From the NCBI GenBank assembly GCA_963803775.1, contig CAWDNS010000007.1:868001-932000 (forward strand): a stretch of 64,000 nucleotides of DNA. The letters are read 5' to 3'. Below, piece after piece: positions 53,561 through 63,200 of this stretch. A program made the translations under genes and the position numbers. The notes under the pieces were generated by a model that worked only from the letters and a program-made list of their open reading frames with translations, did no database searches and had not been told where the DNA came from. This DNA comes from JABCZH01 sp963803775 (GTDB taxonomy: Bacteria; Acidobacteriota; Terriglobia; Terriglobales; Acidobacteriaceae). Numbering within the stretch: position 1 is the first letter of the stretch; every line of letters begins with the position of its first letter.

Positions 53561-54466
53561 TCAGGCGGTTTGGCCGGCGGCGACGCGTAGGAGTGCTGGG
53601 ACTGGTCTGACGTCTTCTTCCAAAGTAGTTTCTTCCCACAAAGAGCGATCACGCAGAAGGCGGGAAACCAGCGCGGTGTGCATGGCGTGGCCGGCGCGGT
53701 CGGCGACCACGTTGCCCAGGATTTGCTTGCCTAGCAGCGCCAGATCTCCGATCAGGTCGAGAACTTTGTGGCGGACGAATTCGTCCGCGAAGCGCAGCGG
53801 CGGATTCTCGATTCCGTTGCGAGAGAGAACGATGCAGTTATCGCGCGATGCGCCGCGGATCAAGCCCATGTCGCGCATGGCCTGTTCGTCTTCCCGCGAA
53901 CCGAAGGTGCGGGCGGGCGCAATCTCGCGCAAATAGTTGCCGTCCTGTAGGTCCACGCGGAAGCTTTCCTTGCCGATCAGCGGATGCGGGAAATTGATGG
54001 TGTAGGAAACCGAATAGGTGTCGGCGGGATAGACGGCGATAAATTTATTGCCCTCGCGCAGCTCGAGCTCGCGACGGATGCGGAGATGGGTCCGCGCGCG
54101 GCGCTGCTTGCGAATGCCGGCCTGCTGAATGAGTTCCACGAACGGCCGGGCGCTGCCGTCGAGGATGGGAAGTTCCAGGTTGTCGAGTTCGACCAGGGCG
54201 TTGTCGATGCCGGTGCCGATAAAGGCGGAAAGCAGATGCTCGGTGGTGGAAATCAGCACGCCCTTTTTCATCAGGCTGGTGGCATAGCTGACGCGGGCGA
54301 CGTTGCGGCCGATGGCCTCGACGTCGAAGCCGTCAAGATCGGTGCGGCGGAAGACTATGCCGGAGCCGGCCGGAGCGGGCAGGATCCGCAACTGAACCGG
54401 GGCGCCGCTATGCAAACCCACACCAGCGCACTCCACGGCGGCACGAATTGTTTGTTCGTGTTTCAG
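53561..54466 (-). CDS. lpxC: UDP-3-O-acyl-N-acetylglucosamine deacetylase LpxC
   Basis: The committed step of lipid A synthesis; a zinc enzyme. Landmarks are ECAGVGLHSG, the zinc-ligand block TTEHLLSAF, DGSARPF, and RHKVLDLIGDLALLG plus GHAMHTAL with further ligands. A GTG at 54436 would begin at VECAGVGLH and cut the first conserved strand. The codons above it (LKHEQTIRAA) match the family, and the frame is open to a TAA near 54505 but contains no ATG, GTG or TTG. A CTG at 54466 is the best start, giving 301 aa. Identity is certain; the start is not. Confidence 0.93.
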   Translation of the reverse strand: MKHEQTIRAAVECAGVGLHSGAPVQLRILPAPAGSGIVFRRTDLDGFDVEAIGRNVARVSYATSLMKKGVLISTTEHLLSAFIGTGIDNALVELDNLELPILDGSARPFVELIQQAGIRKQRRARTHLRIRRELELREGNKFIAVYPADTYSVSYTINFPHPLIGKESFRVDLQDGNYLREIAPARTFGSREDEQAMRDMGLIRGASRDNCIVLSRNGIENPPLRFADEFVRHKVLDLIGDLALLGKQILGNVVADRAGHAMHTALVSRLLRDRSLWEETTLEEDVRPVPALLRVAAGQTA

Positions 54467-54526
54467 AGTTGGGGCTTCTCTATCTGTGGTGGTTTGAACA
54501 GATTACAGGGAGTGAGGAAAACTTGG

Positions 54527-54546
54527 CTGTGGCAAATTAGCCACAG
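54527..54546. promoter_or_regulatory. Inverted repeat upstream of lpxC
   Basis: CTGTGGC-AAATTA-GCCACAG is a perfect 7-bp inverted repeat in the lpxC leader or promoter region. It could be an operator; no T-run makes it a terminator. Confidence 0.35.
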
Positions 54547-54657
54547 TTCGTGGTGTGGCCATGAACTATAAGAAACTACGGACTTTTTGGGCAGGAAGGG
54601 GGTTTATTGGGCAGGCACTTATTGTGTGTCACGCTGGCCCTTGCCGTGACAGGGCTG

Positions 54658-55479
54658 CTAGTCAGCTATTTCTTGTATTCCGCAACTGTAGAGAGAGGTC
54701 GTGTCCTTTATCGCTCCCATCACACAGAAAGTAGTGTGATGAGTCGTGTGAGTCATATCAAACTGATCGCGGTAGGCGATACACGCCGCTATCAGGAATC
54801 TGTCGCGCTTTTCTATCCCTTCGACTCGGGACAGGACAATGGCGTCAAGCTTCTTGACGTTTTGAGGAAAAATGTAGTCACCGGAAACTACCACAGCCGT
54901 CTCAGCCCACCGACATGCTTTCTCTCGCGCCTCTTTAAACTCGCTCATATCGCCCTTAGTGCGGATGAATGGAACGGCGGAAGTACCAACGTCCAATGCT
55001 GGAGATGGCCCGTAGTTTCTTACTGGAATTATGAGATTCCCGCTGACCATGTCGGTATTCACTATCTCCATAGTGAGTTCTGGAGGGCCGTCTTTACCGA
55101 GCCATGGGCGCTGGCTGCGTACAAGGGATTCTCTAGCAGCATCGACGGACTTAAAAGAGTAGTAGGCAATGAGACCAGTGATCGCCGTATAGAACAAGAG
55201 AACTACAGCCGTGTATCGGGAGATTCGGAAGAGTTTCCATTCCAGCCTGTATCTACGATGATCGAGGGCAAACTTCTTTGCATCGTTGGCATATCCAGAT
55301 TTTTGAAGGGACTTGATGGCGGCAAAGACATCCAAGTTTTTATTTTCGGGGCTGCTGTCATTGCCGGGACTGTACTCTTCATAACCGGGATCGCACGCTT
55401 GTAGTTCTATCAGTGCTTGGTTGATTTCGGAGCGTATTTGTTGTAACAGAATAGTGAACTGAAGCTTAATATCGTCCAT
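54658..55479 (-). CDS. Membrane-anchored protein of unknown function
   Basis: 273 aa. A cytoplasmic helical N-terminus with a charged region is followed by one membrane segment (AVVLLFYTAITGLIAYYSF) and then the ESLVRSQRPWLG block with a beta-rich end. The RPWL motif after a single helix recurs in many unnamed bacterial proteins. Base composition is lower in GC than its neighbours, which hints at recent acquisition. An opposing plus-strand frame over the same DNA is judged a shadow. Confidence 0.65.
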   Translation of the reverse strand: MDDIKLQFTILLQQIRSEINQALIELQACDPGYEEYSPGNDSSPENKNLDVFAAIKSLQKSGYANDAKKFALDHRRYRLEWKLFRISRYTAVVLLFYTAITGLIAYYSFKSVDAARESLVRSQRPWLGKDGPPELTMEIVNTDMVSGNLIIPVRNYGPSPALDVGTSAVPFIRTKGDMSEFKEAREKACRWAETAVVVSGDYIFPQNVKKLDAIVLSRVEGIEKRDRFLIAACIAYRDQFDMTHTTHHTTFCVMGAIKDTTSLYSCGIQEIAD

Positions 55480-55582
55480 ATGAAGCAACCGGAATACACA
55501 GAAGGCCCAAAAGCACTTGAGAACTTTGAACGGGGGATGAAAGCTATGACAAGGTTCTCAATGCGAATTGTACCGCGACTTA

Positions 55583-56383
55583 CTACTTCCGAGGGGCAGG
55601 TTTGTTGGGATCGTAGGTCACATTGACGTTGAACAGGGAATCATTCAGGCCGGTGTTGTAACGGATGGAGTTCAGGAAGCGCTGGCTGGCCATGTCTCCG
55701 TTGTAGAAGTGGGTGACGCTGAAGGGCGTCATCACGCCTTCGACGGGGCGGTAATTGTCGTAGATGTCTTCTTCGATGTTGCGTTCTTTGTCGGTGGGGT
55801 CGCGCCAGGAAAAACTCTTCTTCACGGGAAGATGAGAGCTGGTGTCGAAGTAGAGATCGACGGACTCGTTGCGGGAATTCACCAACGTGACCTGCTGAGT
55901 ATCTTTCTGGGCAGCGACGGCGGGGCCATCGTAAAACAGGGCCATGCCGGGTTCATTCAACCACCGGCGCAGCACCCACTCCAGCGAATATTTGCGGCGG
56001 CGAATGAAGTCGGACACGGCTTTGGGTTCGTCATAGCGAACGCCTTTGTAGGTAATTTCGTAACCTTGGTCTCCGTTGTACACGTAGGCGACGTCGCGCT
56101 TTTTGGTGAGTTCAATCCGCTCTTTGTCGGGAAAGCGATACATGCGCCAGAAGAGGCCGCCGGCGCCGCTGGGTTCGCCGTGATGAAAGCTGTAGGAACG
56201 GCCTTCCTGGGTCAAGTCTTCGATGTTGAGATAAGCGTTGCCGCCGAGGGCCTCGATAGCTTGATCGATGAGGGCGCGAGCTTTGTTGGCGTTTTGCTGG
56301 TCGACGGGGATGGCGGGAGCGGTGGGATTGGCCTGAGCGGCTGCCACTGCGGCGAACAGCAAGATGGAAAACAAGAGCTTCAT
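55583..56383 (-). CDS. Exported protein with a LolA/LolB-like fold (outer-membrane lipoprotein-sorting type)
   Basis: 266 aa from the ATG at 56383. A signal peptide (LLFAAVAAAQ) is followed by a helical start (ARALIDQAIEALGG) and repeated antiparallel strands (VAYVYNGDQGYEITYKG, VTLVNSRNESVDLYFD, SHLPVKKSFSW). This order matches the half-barrel of LolA-related proteins that carry lipid or lipoprotein through the periplasm. The specific ligand is unknown. Confidence 0.72.
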   Translation of the reverse strand: MKLLFSILLFAAVAAAQANPTAPAIPVDQQNANKARALIDQAIEALGGNAYLNIEDLTQEGRSYSFHHGEPSGAGGLFWRMYRFPDKERIELTKKRDVAYVYNGDQGYEITYKGVRYDEPKAVSDFIRRRKYSLEWVLRRWLNEPGMALFYDGPAVAAQKDTQQVTLVNSRNESVDLYFDTSSHLPVKKSFSWRDPTDKERNIEEDIYDNYRPVEGVMTPFSVTHFYNGDMASQRFLNSIRYNTGLNDSLFNVNVTYDPNKPAPRK

Positions 56384-56459
56384 TCTTCTAGGTAAGACGC
56401 CCGAAAGAGTATTGTAGCTGCCTGGAGAGGTCTCAAGGGTGAGGCTATTTTGTTCATCT

Positions 56460-57230
56460 TTAGCCCACCAGCACTGCTCCGCCGTTGACGTTGAAAATCT
56501 CGCCGGTGATGAAGCCGGCTTGCGGCGTACATAGAAACAGAATGGGCGCGGCAATCTCCTCGGGCTTGGCTACTCGGCCAATGGGAATGGTGGCGAAGAT
56601 CTTCGCACGGGTTTCGGGATCGCTCAGAGCGGGAGCGGACATGTCAGTCTCGACCCAGCCTGGAGTCACGCAGTTTACGTAAATCCCGTCTCGCGCCAGT
56701 TCCGTGGAAAGCCCTTTCACCATGCTGATCAGCGCGCCCTTGCTGGCGGCGTAGTCGCAGTGGAAGGCCTCGCCGCGTTGTCCGGCAGTAGAACTCACCA
56801 GCACGATGTGTCCGGATTTTCCCTGCTTCTTCATTTGGGCGACGGAGTGCTTGATCAGCTGAAACACGCTTTCCAGATTGATGGTAATCGTGCGCCGCCA
56901 TTGCGCGTCGGACATCTGGTCAACCGGGACGTCGGCGGATTCCCAGACGCCGTGATTGGCTACCAGGATGTCGAGACGGCCGAAGGTTTCTATGGCCGCA
57001 GCCACCAGCTTCGAGGCGTTTTCCGGCACGGAAAGATCGGCTGCGAAAGCGGCGCAGTTCGCTTTGTCCAATTCTTTCACCAGTTGCTGGGCGGTTTCCT
57101 GGGCCTTCTGATAACTGAACATGACCTTGGCACCGGCGGCGACGAACATGCGAACTGCGGCTGCGCCAATACCGCGGGAGCCGCCGGTGATGAGGGCGAC
57201 TTTGTTGTCGAGTGAAAGCGAAATCGGCAT
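56460..57230 (-). CDS. Short-chain dehydrogenase/reductase, FabG-like
   Basis: 256 aa from the ATG at 57230. The NAD(P)-binding TGGSRGIGAAAVRMF, the LVANHGVWES loop, the catalytic Ser in VLVSSTAGQRG, and Tyr-x-x-x-Lys in YAASKGALI are all present. The end (FITGEIFNVNGGAVL) is FabG-like. The substrate is uncertain. It lies on the same strand as the LolA-like gene, 76 bases away. Confidence 0.92.
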   Translation of the reverse strand: MPISLSLDNKVALITGGSRGIGAAAVRMFVAAGAKVMFSYQKAQETAQQLVKELDKANCAAFAADLSVPENASKLVAAAIETFGRLDILVANHGVWESADVPVDQMSDAQWRRTITINLESVFQLIKHSVAQMKKQGKSGHIVLVSSTAGQRGEAFHCDYAASKGALISMVKGLSTELARDGIYVNCVTPGWVETDMSAPALSDPETRAKIFATIPIGRVAKPEEIAAPILFLCTPQAGFITGEIFNVNGGAVLVG

Positions 57231-57307
57231 GAAGGACAGTGTGTCGTTTCCAGGGGCGAGTTGCAAGCGGCTTGCGTTCGGGACCGCCTCGGAAATTGGC
57301 AAAGAAC

Positions 57308-57342
57308 TGAACCACAGAGGGCACAGAGTTTCACAGAGGATG
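57308..57342 (+). repeat. Dispersed repeat, CCACAGAGGGCACAGAG family
   Basis: GAACCACAGAGGGCACAGAG then TTTCACAGAGGAT, as near 20.1 and 38.16 kb. It lies between the SDR gene and the LiaF-like operon. Confidence 0.6.
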
Positions 57343-57463
57343 GGTTTCGCAACTCTCCAATCGCCGGTAGCGGGCGGCGGTTCGCCGAAAAAGACAGGAC
57401 GCAGATCCCAGTGGCGGCTAGGCTTGCATCAGGACGAACAGAAAGTGAGCAAGGAGACGGCAA

Positions 57464-57721
57464 ATGGCAGAGCAGAATCAGCCCGAACGATGGGAATCGG
57501 CAATCGTTGCCGCCGCCATGGCAGTGGCAGGCACGCTGTTCATGTTTGATAGACTTGGCTCCCTTGTACGGAGCGGGATGCTGTCCTGGCCGACGACTTT
57601 ACATACAGCGCCTGTGCTGCTGGTGGTGCTGGGAGTGGGCCTTTTGCTGGCGGAACAGGAGAGAATGACCCCATCGTCTGTGCTGTCAACGAATCGGCGA
57701 TCAAAGGAAGGGCAATCATGA
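57464..57721 (+). CDS. Small membrane protein, first gene of the LiaF-like operon
   Basis: 85 aa with two hydrophobic helices (IVAAAMAVAGTLFMFDRLG and TAPVLLVVLGVGLLLA). This resembles the LiaI/DUF5668 membrane part. The stop overlaps the start of the next gene (ATGA), so they are translationally coupled. AAGGAGA lies upstream of the ATG. Confidence 0.7.
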   Translation: MAEQNQPERWESAIVAAAMAVAGTLFMFDRLGSLVRSGMLSWPTTLHTAPVLLVVLGVGLLLAEQERMTPSSVLSTNRRSKEGQS

Positions 57722-58392
57722 GTGAGAACCAGAAGGGCATAAATCCCGCAGTTCTCAATGGTGGCGCTCTGATCGTGGTGGGAGTGCTGCTGCTGCTCGA
57801 CCAGATGAACATTATCAGCTTCGACTTCTGGGCGCTGATTTTCGCAGTAGCGGGTCTGCTGAAGATTTTCCAGTCGCAGAGCGAGACGGGGCGCGGGTGG
57901 GGCTTTTTATTGCTGGCGGCAGGCGTGGCCATCGAGCTTGAACATCTGGGCTACTACGGGTTACGTCTGGCGCATACCTGGCCGGTGTTTGTGATTGCCG
58001 CAGGTGTGATTCTGCTTTTGCGGGCATACTGCGGTTCGGCGACGGAAAGCAGTGGCATTTTGTCGCCACACCTGAATGTGTTTGCCGTGCTGGGCGGTGG
58101 CGAATACAGGATTCGCGCTAAGAACTTCCGCGGCGGGGACCTGGTCGCTTTCATGGGCGGGTTTGATGTGGATCTGCGGGATGCAGATATCGAAGGCAAC
58201 GAGGCCGTTATCACTGTAAACGCATTGATGGGGGGCGGAGTTATCCGAGTACCGGAGACGTGGATGGTTTCCATGCGAGTTGCCGCCTTTATGGGTGGGC
58301 ACAGCCTCAAAGCCAGGGAAGGCGTTCAGACCACCAAGACGCTGGTGGTAAAGGGCGTTGCCATTATGGGCGGCATCGAAGTCAGGAACTGA
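57718..58392 (+). CDS. LiaF-like membrane protein
   Basis: 224 aa. Four helices occupy the first 115 residues (ALIVVGVLLLLDQMNI is the first). A C-terminal domain follows with repeated strands LGGGEYRI, FMGGFDVDLRDA, LMGGGVIRVPE and IMGGIEVRN, the pattern of the LiaF 'cell-wall-active antibiotics response' domain. In Firmicutes, LiaF restrains an envelope-stress kinase. Here it sits directly upstream of a LytS-type kinase, which suggests a similar regulatory role by inference. Confidence 0.85.
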   Translation: MSENQKGINPAVLNGGALIVVGVLLLLDQMNIISFDFWALIFAVAGLLKIFQSQSETGRGWGFLLLAAGVAIELEHLGYYGLRLAHTWPVFVIAAGVILLLRAYCGSATESSGILSPHLNVFAVLGGGEYRIRAKNFRGGDLVAFMGGFDVDLRDADIEGNEAVITVNALMGGGVIRVPETWMVSMRVAAFMGGHSLKAREGVQTTKTLVVKGVAIMGGIEVRN

Positions 58393-58401
58393 GCTGGCAC
58401 A

Positions 58402-59472
58402 ATGCATCCACTCCTCACGAGGCCTCGCCAATTGGGTTTGTACCTGCTGGCCTGGATTCCGCTGGCTGGGATTCTGGTGTTCTTGCTTACGGGGCCGGCC
58501 GGACTGAAATGGGGCGAAGCAACGGCGCTCATCGTCGCGCCGTGTCTTGCCTATGCGTTTGTCTGTCTGGCTGCGTGGTATCCCTGCCGGGCCACTCCGC
58601 TGGAAAAATCGGGGTTCGTCAAGCTATTGCTGACGCATCTGACGGCGGCGGTCCTGCTCAGCACGTTATGGGTCCACATGATCGAGCAGTTGGCCATCGG
58701 CTTTATGCGTTGGCCAAGCTTCGCCGGACTGGAACAGCGTTTAGAAAGATTCATTCCCCTGCTGTGGGTGACAGGAATCCTGTTGTATGTGCTTTCGGTG
58801 ACATTTCACTATGTGCTGCTGGCCGAACAGGCTTCGCGGGAAGCTCAGGAGCGGGCGCTTCAGGCCCGGGTGCTGGCGCGGGATGCGGAACTCAAGGCGT
58901 TGCGGGCTCAGGTGAATCCACATTTTCTGTTCAACTGCCTGCATTCGGTGAGCGCTCTTACCAGTTCCGACGCGGGTAAGGCGCGCGAAATGTGCATCCT
59001 GCTAGCCGACTTTCTGCGCACTACATTGCGTCTGGGGGGAAAAGAGACAATCACACTCGAAGAGGAACTGGCACTGGTAAGAGGTTATTTGGCGATTGAA
59101 AAAGTGCGTTTCGGGGCGCGGCTTCATATGGAAGAAGAAGTTCAGAAGCAGACGATGGAAACCTTGATTCCTCCATTGCTGTTGCAGCCGCTGGTGGAGA
59201 ATGCGATCCGGCACGGGATTGCCAATCTGCCGGAAGGTGGAGTCATTCGGCTTAGCGTCCAGGAGAAGGCCAGAGTGGTCTCGATTGTTGTGGAGAACAG
59301 CTTTGATCCTGAGTCTCCGGCGCCATTGAAAACCGGACTGGGACTGGACAACATCCGGCAAAGACTGGATACCCGCTATGGACCGGAAGCAAGCATCTCG
59401 GTGAAGACCGAAGGCAATCGTTTTCAAGTGAGCCTGCGCTTGCCGGCGCAACTAAACGGAGTCGTGGCATGA
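58402..59472 (+). CDS. LytS/YehU-type sensor histidine kinase
   Basis: 356 aa with four membrane helices (about 12-140), a linking coiled coil, and the His_kinase block NPHFLFNCLHS, where H174 is the phosphorylated residue. The ATP domain carries PLVENAIRHG (N-box) and GLGLDNIRQRL. The stop overlaps the response regulator start. It would sense a membrane signal and pass phosphate to the LytTR regulator encoded next. Confidence 0.94.
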   Translation: MHPLLTRPRQLGLYLLAWIPLAGILVFLLTGPAGLKWGEATALIVAPCLAYAFVCLAAWYPCRATPLEKSGFVKLLLTHLTAAVLLSTLWVHMIEQLAIGFMRWPSFAGLEQRLERFIPLLWVTGILLYVLSVTFHYVLLAEQASREAQERALQARVLARDAELKALRAQVNPHFLFNCLHSVSALTSSDAGKAREMCILLADFLRTTLRLGGKETITLEEELALVRGYLAIEKVRFGARLHMEEEVQKQTMETLIPPLLLQPLVENAIRHGIANLPEGGVIRLSVQEKARVVSIVVENSFDPESPAPLKTGLGLDNIRQRLDTRYGPEASISVKTEGNRFQVSLRLPAQLNGVVA

Positions 59473-60239
59473 GTGGGGTGATGGACAAGAAAATCCGGGT
59501 GGTAATTGTGGATGACGAAGAGCTGGCGCGGCAAATGTTGCGCGAATTTCTCTCCGCTCATCAGGAGATTGAGATTGTCGTGGAGTGCGCCAATGGTTTC
59601 GAGGCGGTAAAGGCGGTCACGGAACTCAAGCCGGACCTGATTTTTCTCGACATACAGATGCCCAAGCTGGATGGCTTTGAAGTGCTGGAATTGATCGGCA
59701 CTGACCGGGCGGTGGTCTTCGTAACGGCCTACGACGAATATGCCATTCGGGCGTTCGACATCCACGCGGTGGATTACCTGCTGAAACCCTTCGGCGCGGA
59801 GCGCTTTGAGACTGCACTGCAACGCGCCCGGCAGCGCCTGGGTGGGAAACTGCCGGCCCCGGCAGAGCTTTCGTCCAGCGCACGGCCGCCTTCGCAACCT
59901 CTGGACCGCATTGTGGTCAGGGATGGAACTCGCGTTTTTATTATCCCGATTGCCAAGCTGGATTATGCCGAAGCGCAGGACGATTACGTCGCTCTGGTCA
60001 GCGAGGGAAAGAAACATCTCAAGCAGCAGACGATATCGAGCCTGGAGGGCATTCTTGATCCATCGCGTTTCTTGCGGATTCACCGTTCGTACCTTGTGAA
60101 TCTGGAGAAAGTGACCAAGGTCGAGCCTTACAGCAAGGACAATTACATGGTGGTGCTAAGCAACGGGACACAGCTTCCGGTGAGCCGGAGCGGATACGCA
60201 CGATTGCGGGACTTTCTGGAGCAGACGCGCGCGAAGTAA
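59469..60239 (+). CDS. LytTR family response regulator
   Basis: 256 aa. The receiver domain has the acidic pair VDDEE, the phospho-acceptor D61 in IFLDIQMPKLDG, the Thr in FVTAYDEY and K112 in DYLLKPF. The LytTR DNA-binding domain follows (residues 150-250, FLRIHRSYLVNL, NYMVVLSNGTQLPVSR). It is the cognate partner of the upstream kinase. Targets are unknown; the LiaF-like genes are the obvious candidates. Confidence 0.95.
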   Translation: MSGVMDKKIRVVIVDDEELARQMLREFLSAHQEIEIVVECANGFEAVKAVTELKPDLIFLDIQMPKLDGFEVLELIGTDRAVVFVTAYDEYAIRAFDIHAVDYLLKPFGAERFETALQRARQRLGGKLPAPAELSSSARPPSQPLDRIVVRDGTRVFIIPIAKLDYAEAQDDYVALVSEGKKHLKQQTISSLEGILDPSRFLRIHRSYLVNLEKVTKVEPYSKDNYMVVLSNGTQLPVSRSGYARLRDFLEQTRAK

Positions 60240-60241
60240 AG

Positions 60242-63200
60242 TCAGTCTCGCAGGCTGGGGTGGGTGTGTTCGCTCTTCAGTTCGTGAAACAGCAGGCGCA
60301 CGAGCAACCCGTCGTAGCGGATGCCACTCAGTTGCTCGAGCTCGGCGAGCGCCTGTTCGCTGCTCTTGGCGCCGGCAAAGGAACGCTCAGTCGTCATGTT
60401 GACGTAGGCGTCGGCGATGGCGAGGATGCGTCCCCAGAGGGGAATCTGTTCGCCGCGGAGCCCGTCGGGGTATCCGCTTCCATCGAAGGCCTCGTGATGA
60501 TGCTCGATGGCATCTCGCAATTTTTCGCTACCGGGGATGGTGGCCACGATCTCCGCTCCCACGTGGGCATGCAATTTCACCATGTAAAATTCGTCTTCGG
60601 TTAGCGGGCCAGATTTGTTCAGAATGCGGTTGGGAACGAAGATCTTTCCTGCATCATGGATGCGGGCGGCGTAGACCAAGTCATCCAAGTCTTCGGGGGA
60701 GAAGCCGAGAGCGCGGGCGATCAATTGGGCGTACCGCGAGACCAGTTCTCCGTGCCCGGTGCCGTTCAGTTCCCGTAGTTCCGCCGCACGTGCCAGGGCC
60801 TCAATGGCTTCGCGCAAAACCTGTGTGTTGAAATCTTCCTCTCCATCTTCGCGGATGCACAGTTTCTTCAGGGTAGTGAGAAGCTCGTCCAGATGTTCGG
60901 GGCCATTGTGTTCCCGCTGCAAGAAGCCTTCAATGAAAGCCGAGATCTGCTGCCGCTGTAGCGCTCCGATCTCATCGGAAGCAAATTCATCAGAGATGGA
61001 AACGCGATCTCCGCCGTGGTGCTTGGAAACATACATCCCGGAATCGGCGACGCGAATGATGTCCTCGACCGAGAGGCCGTGGACGGGAAAACTGGCGACG
61101 CCGAAGCTGCCGGTGATGTGATGCTCCTGCAACATAGGGTCGGATGAGAGCCACTGCCGCAGACGTTCGGCCAGGCTGTGGGCCTGGTCCATTCCGGTTT
61201 CGGGCATGAGGATGACAAATTCATCTCCGCCGTAACGGGCGACCACGTTGGACTGGCGGCACTTCTGCTCCAAGAGTCGTCCCACGCGGGCCAGAACCAG
61301 ATCGCCCTCCAAGTGACCCAGGCTATCGTTGACTTCTTTGAATTTATCCAGATCGATCAGCACAACGGAAAAAGGACGGCCGGAGCGTGATGCGCGCTTC
61401 CATTCGGAAGTAAGGGCTTCCCAGAAGAATCGGCGGGTTTTGATGCCGGTGAGTCCGTCAGTAATTGATTGTTGCTGCAACTTCTGGAAGACGAAGGAAT
61501 TGTGCAGCGCGGTGGCCAGCAGGTCGGCCAGCGTGTTCATGATCAGGACGTCGTCGGGCGAAAATGCGTCTTCGTCGTGGCTCTCAATATTAAGAATGCC
61601 AAGCAGCGTCTCGCCATACGCGATGGGAATACACAGCACGGAGCGCGAATCCGGCAGTACGCCCTGCAGGTTTTCTTCGCCGGTGGTTTGCACCAATGCA
61701 CTCTCGCCGCTGCGGGCGACCCGGCCCAGAATGCCGGCCCCGAGCGGAATCCGCTTACCAAGTGCCTTGGCCGTAGTGCCGGCTTCGGCTTTGATCTCAA
61801 TGTCCTTGCTGATGTAGTCGAAGATTCCGATCCCGATGTGGTCGAAGCGGAAGGTTCTCTGGAGGTGGCCGACGATCTCGAGCAGCATCTGCTCGGCATC
61901 GCCGCTTGAAATGGCAGTTTTCGAAATGCTATTGAGGAAGGCCAACTGCCGGGATCGGCGCTGTTCTTCGGCGAACAAGCGGGCGTTCTCGACGGCGACC
62001 GAAACCTGACCGGCCGCGGTCTGCATGACTTCGAGGTCGCGTTGCTCGAAGACATGTTCACGATCCATGCTCATGGCAGCCATGACGCCGGCGGGTTTTC
62101 CTCCCAGCAAGATAGGAGCCCCACAGAAGCATTTGGACGGGCGCGGCGGAATGTAGGTGACACCCAGGCGTTCGCGGGTTTTCTCCAGATCAGAACGAAT
62201 CAGCAGCGGCAGTCCGGTGCGCAGGATGTACTCGGTCAGGCCGTTGTCGACGCGGCGTGATCGTTTGGCCATGATCTGGCCGTTTTCCACGTCGAACTCG
62301 AAGCGAATCTCATCCCCCTCCTCGAAAGCGACGTAAAAGTTCCCGGTATCGAAGATCTGGCCGAGTTCTTTGTGGACAGTCTTCAGAATCTCGTCCTGGT
62401 CGAGGCGGGAACTGATGGCCTGGCCGATCTGAGTGAGGAGTTCGTACTCTTTGGTGCGGCGCTGAGCGTCGTGCATGACCACGTAGTTTTCCAGAGTCAG
62501 TCCAATCTGCAAGGCCAGGCCGATCAACAGACGCAGGTTGGACGAACCAAACATGTGCCGGGCAGCGTCCGGGAAAAAGATGACACCGAAATTGTGCTCG
62601 CGAGTCTGCAGGCTGACGGCGGTGAAGTTGCGTACATTCTCCAGCTTCATGACGTCGCGGAATTGCTCGAACTTGGCGCCGGGGAAGGCGGGGAGCGGCT
62701 CCGACATTTCGGCAACGTTGCGGAAGGTGACAAACCCGCCACGCCGGTAGGCCAGTTCGGCGATATACTCCCCGGCGCCAGTTCTCGTCATGTTATTGAC
62801 GAGTTCAGGAGAGAAGCCGCGCTGAACCGAGGGGAGAACGGCGCGCCAGCGCTCGGAGACGTAGATCATCGCACGCGCTGTAGGCAGCGGGGCCACCAAA
62901 CGGTCCAAAATGCTTTGCAGGCTGGGGGTCAGGTCTTCGGCGGACAGCAAGCGCGTGGGGTCAACGCCAAGGGTCGAGAAGGCGAGCGCGTTTTCCTGTA
63001 CGGCATTGCGCTCGTTCTCGAAGAGCACCATCACCATGGCAATGCCGAGCAGCATCTGCGGGATGGGGCCGAGGAAATGGCCCGCGCTTCCGAAGATGAC
63101 GATAAAGGGATCATGCAGCTCACCGAAGACCATCAGGACTGCCCACAGGGCCAGCGACACGGCCAGCAGAGTGAACGCCAGGGAGTTCTTGCGATGAGCG

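Noticed and set aside
54607..55404. A 265-codon plus-strand frame opposite the membrane protein gene
   Set aside because: It mirrors the minus-strand gene, which has a single clean membrane helix and the RPWL block; the plus-strand product has no family character.
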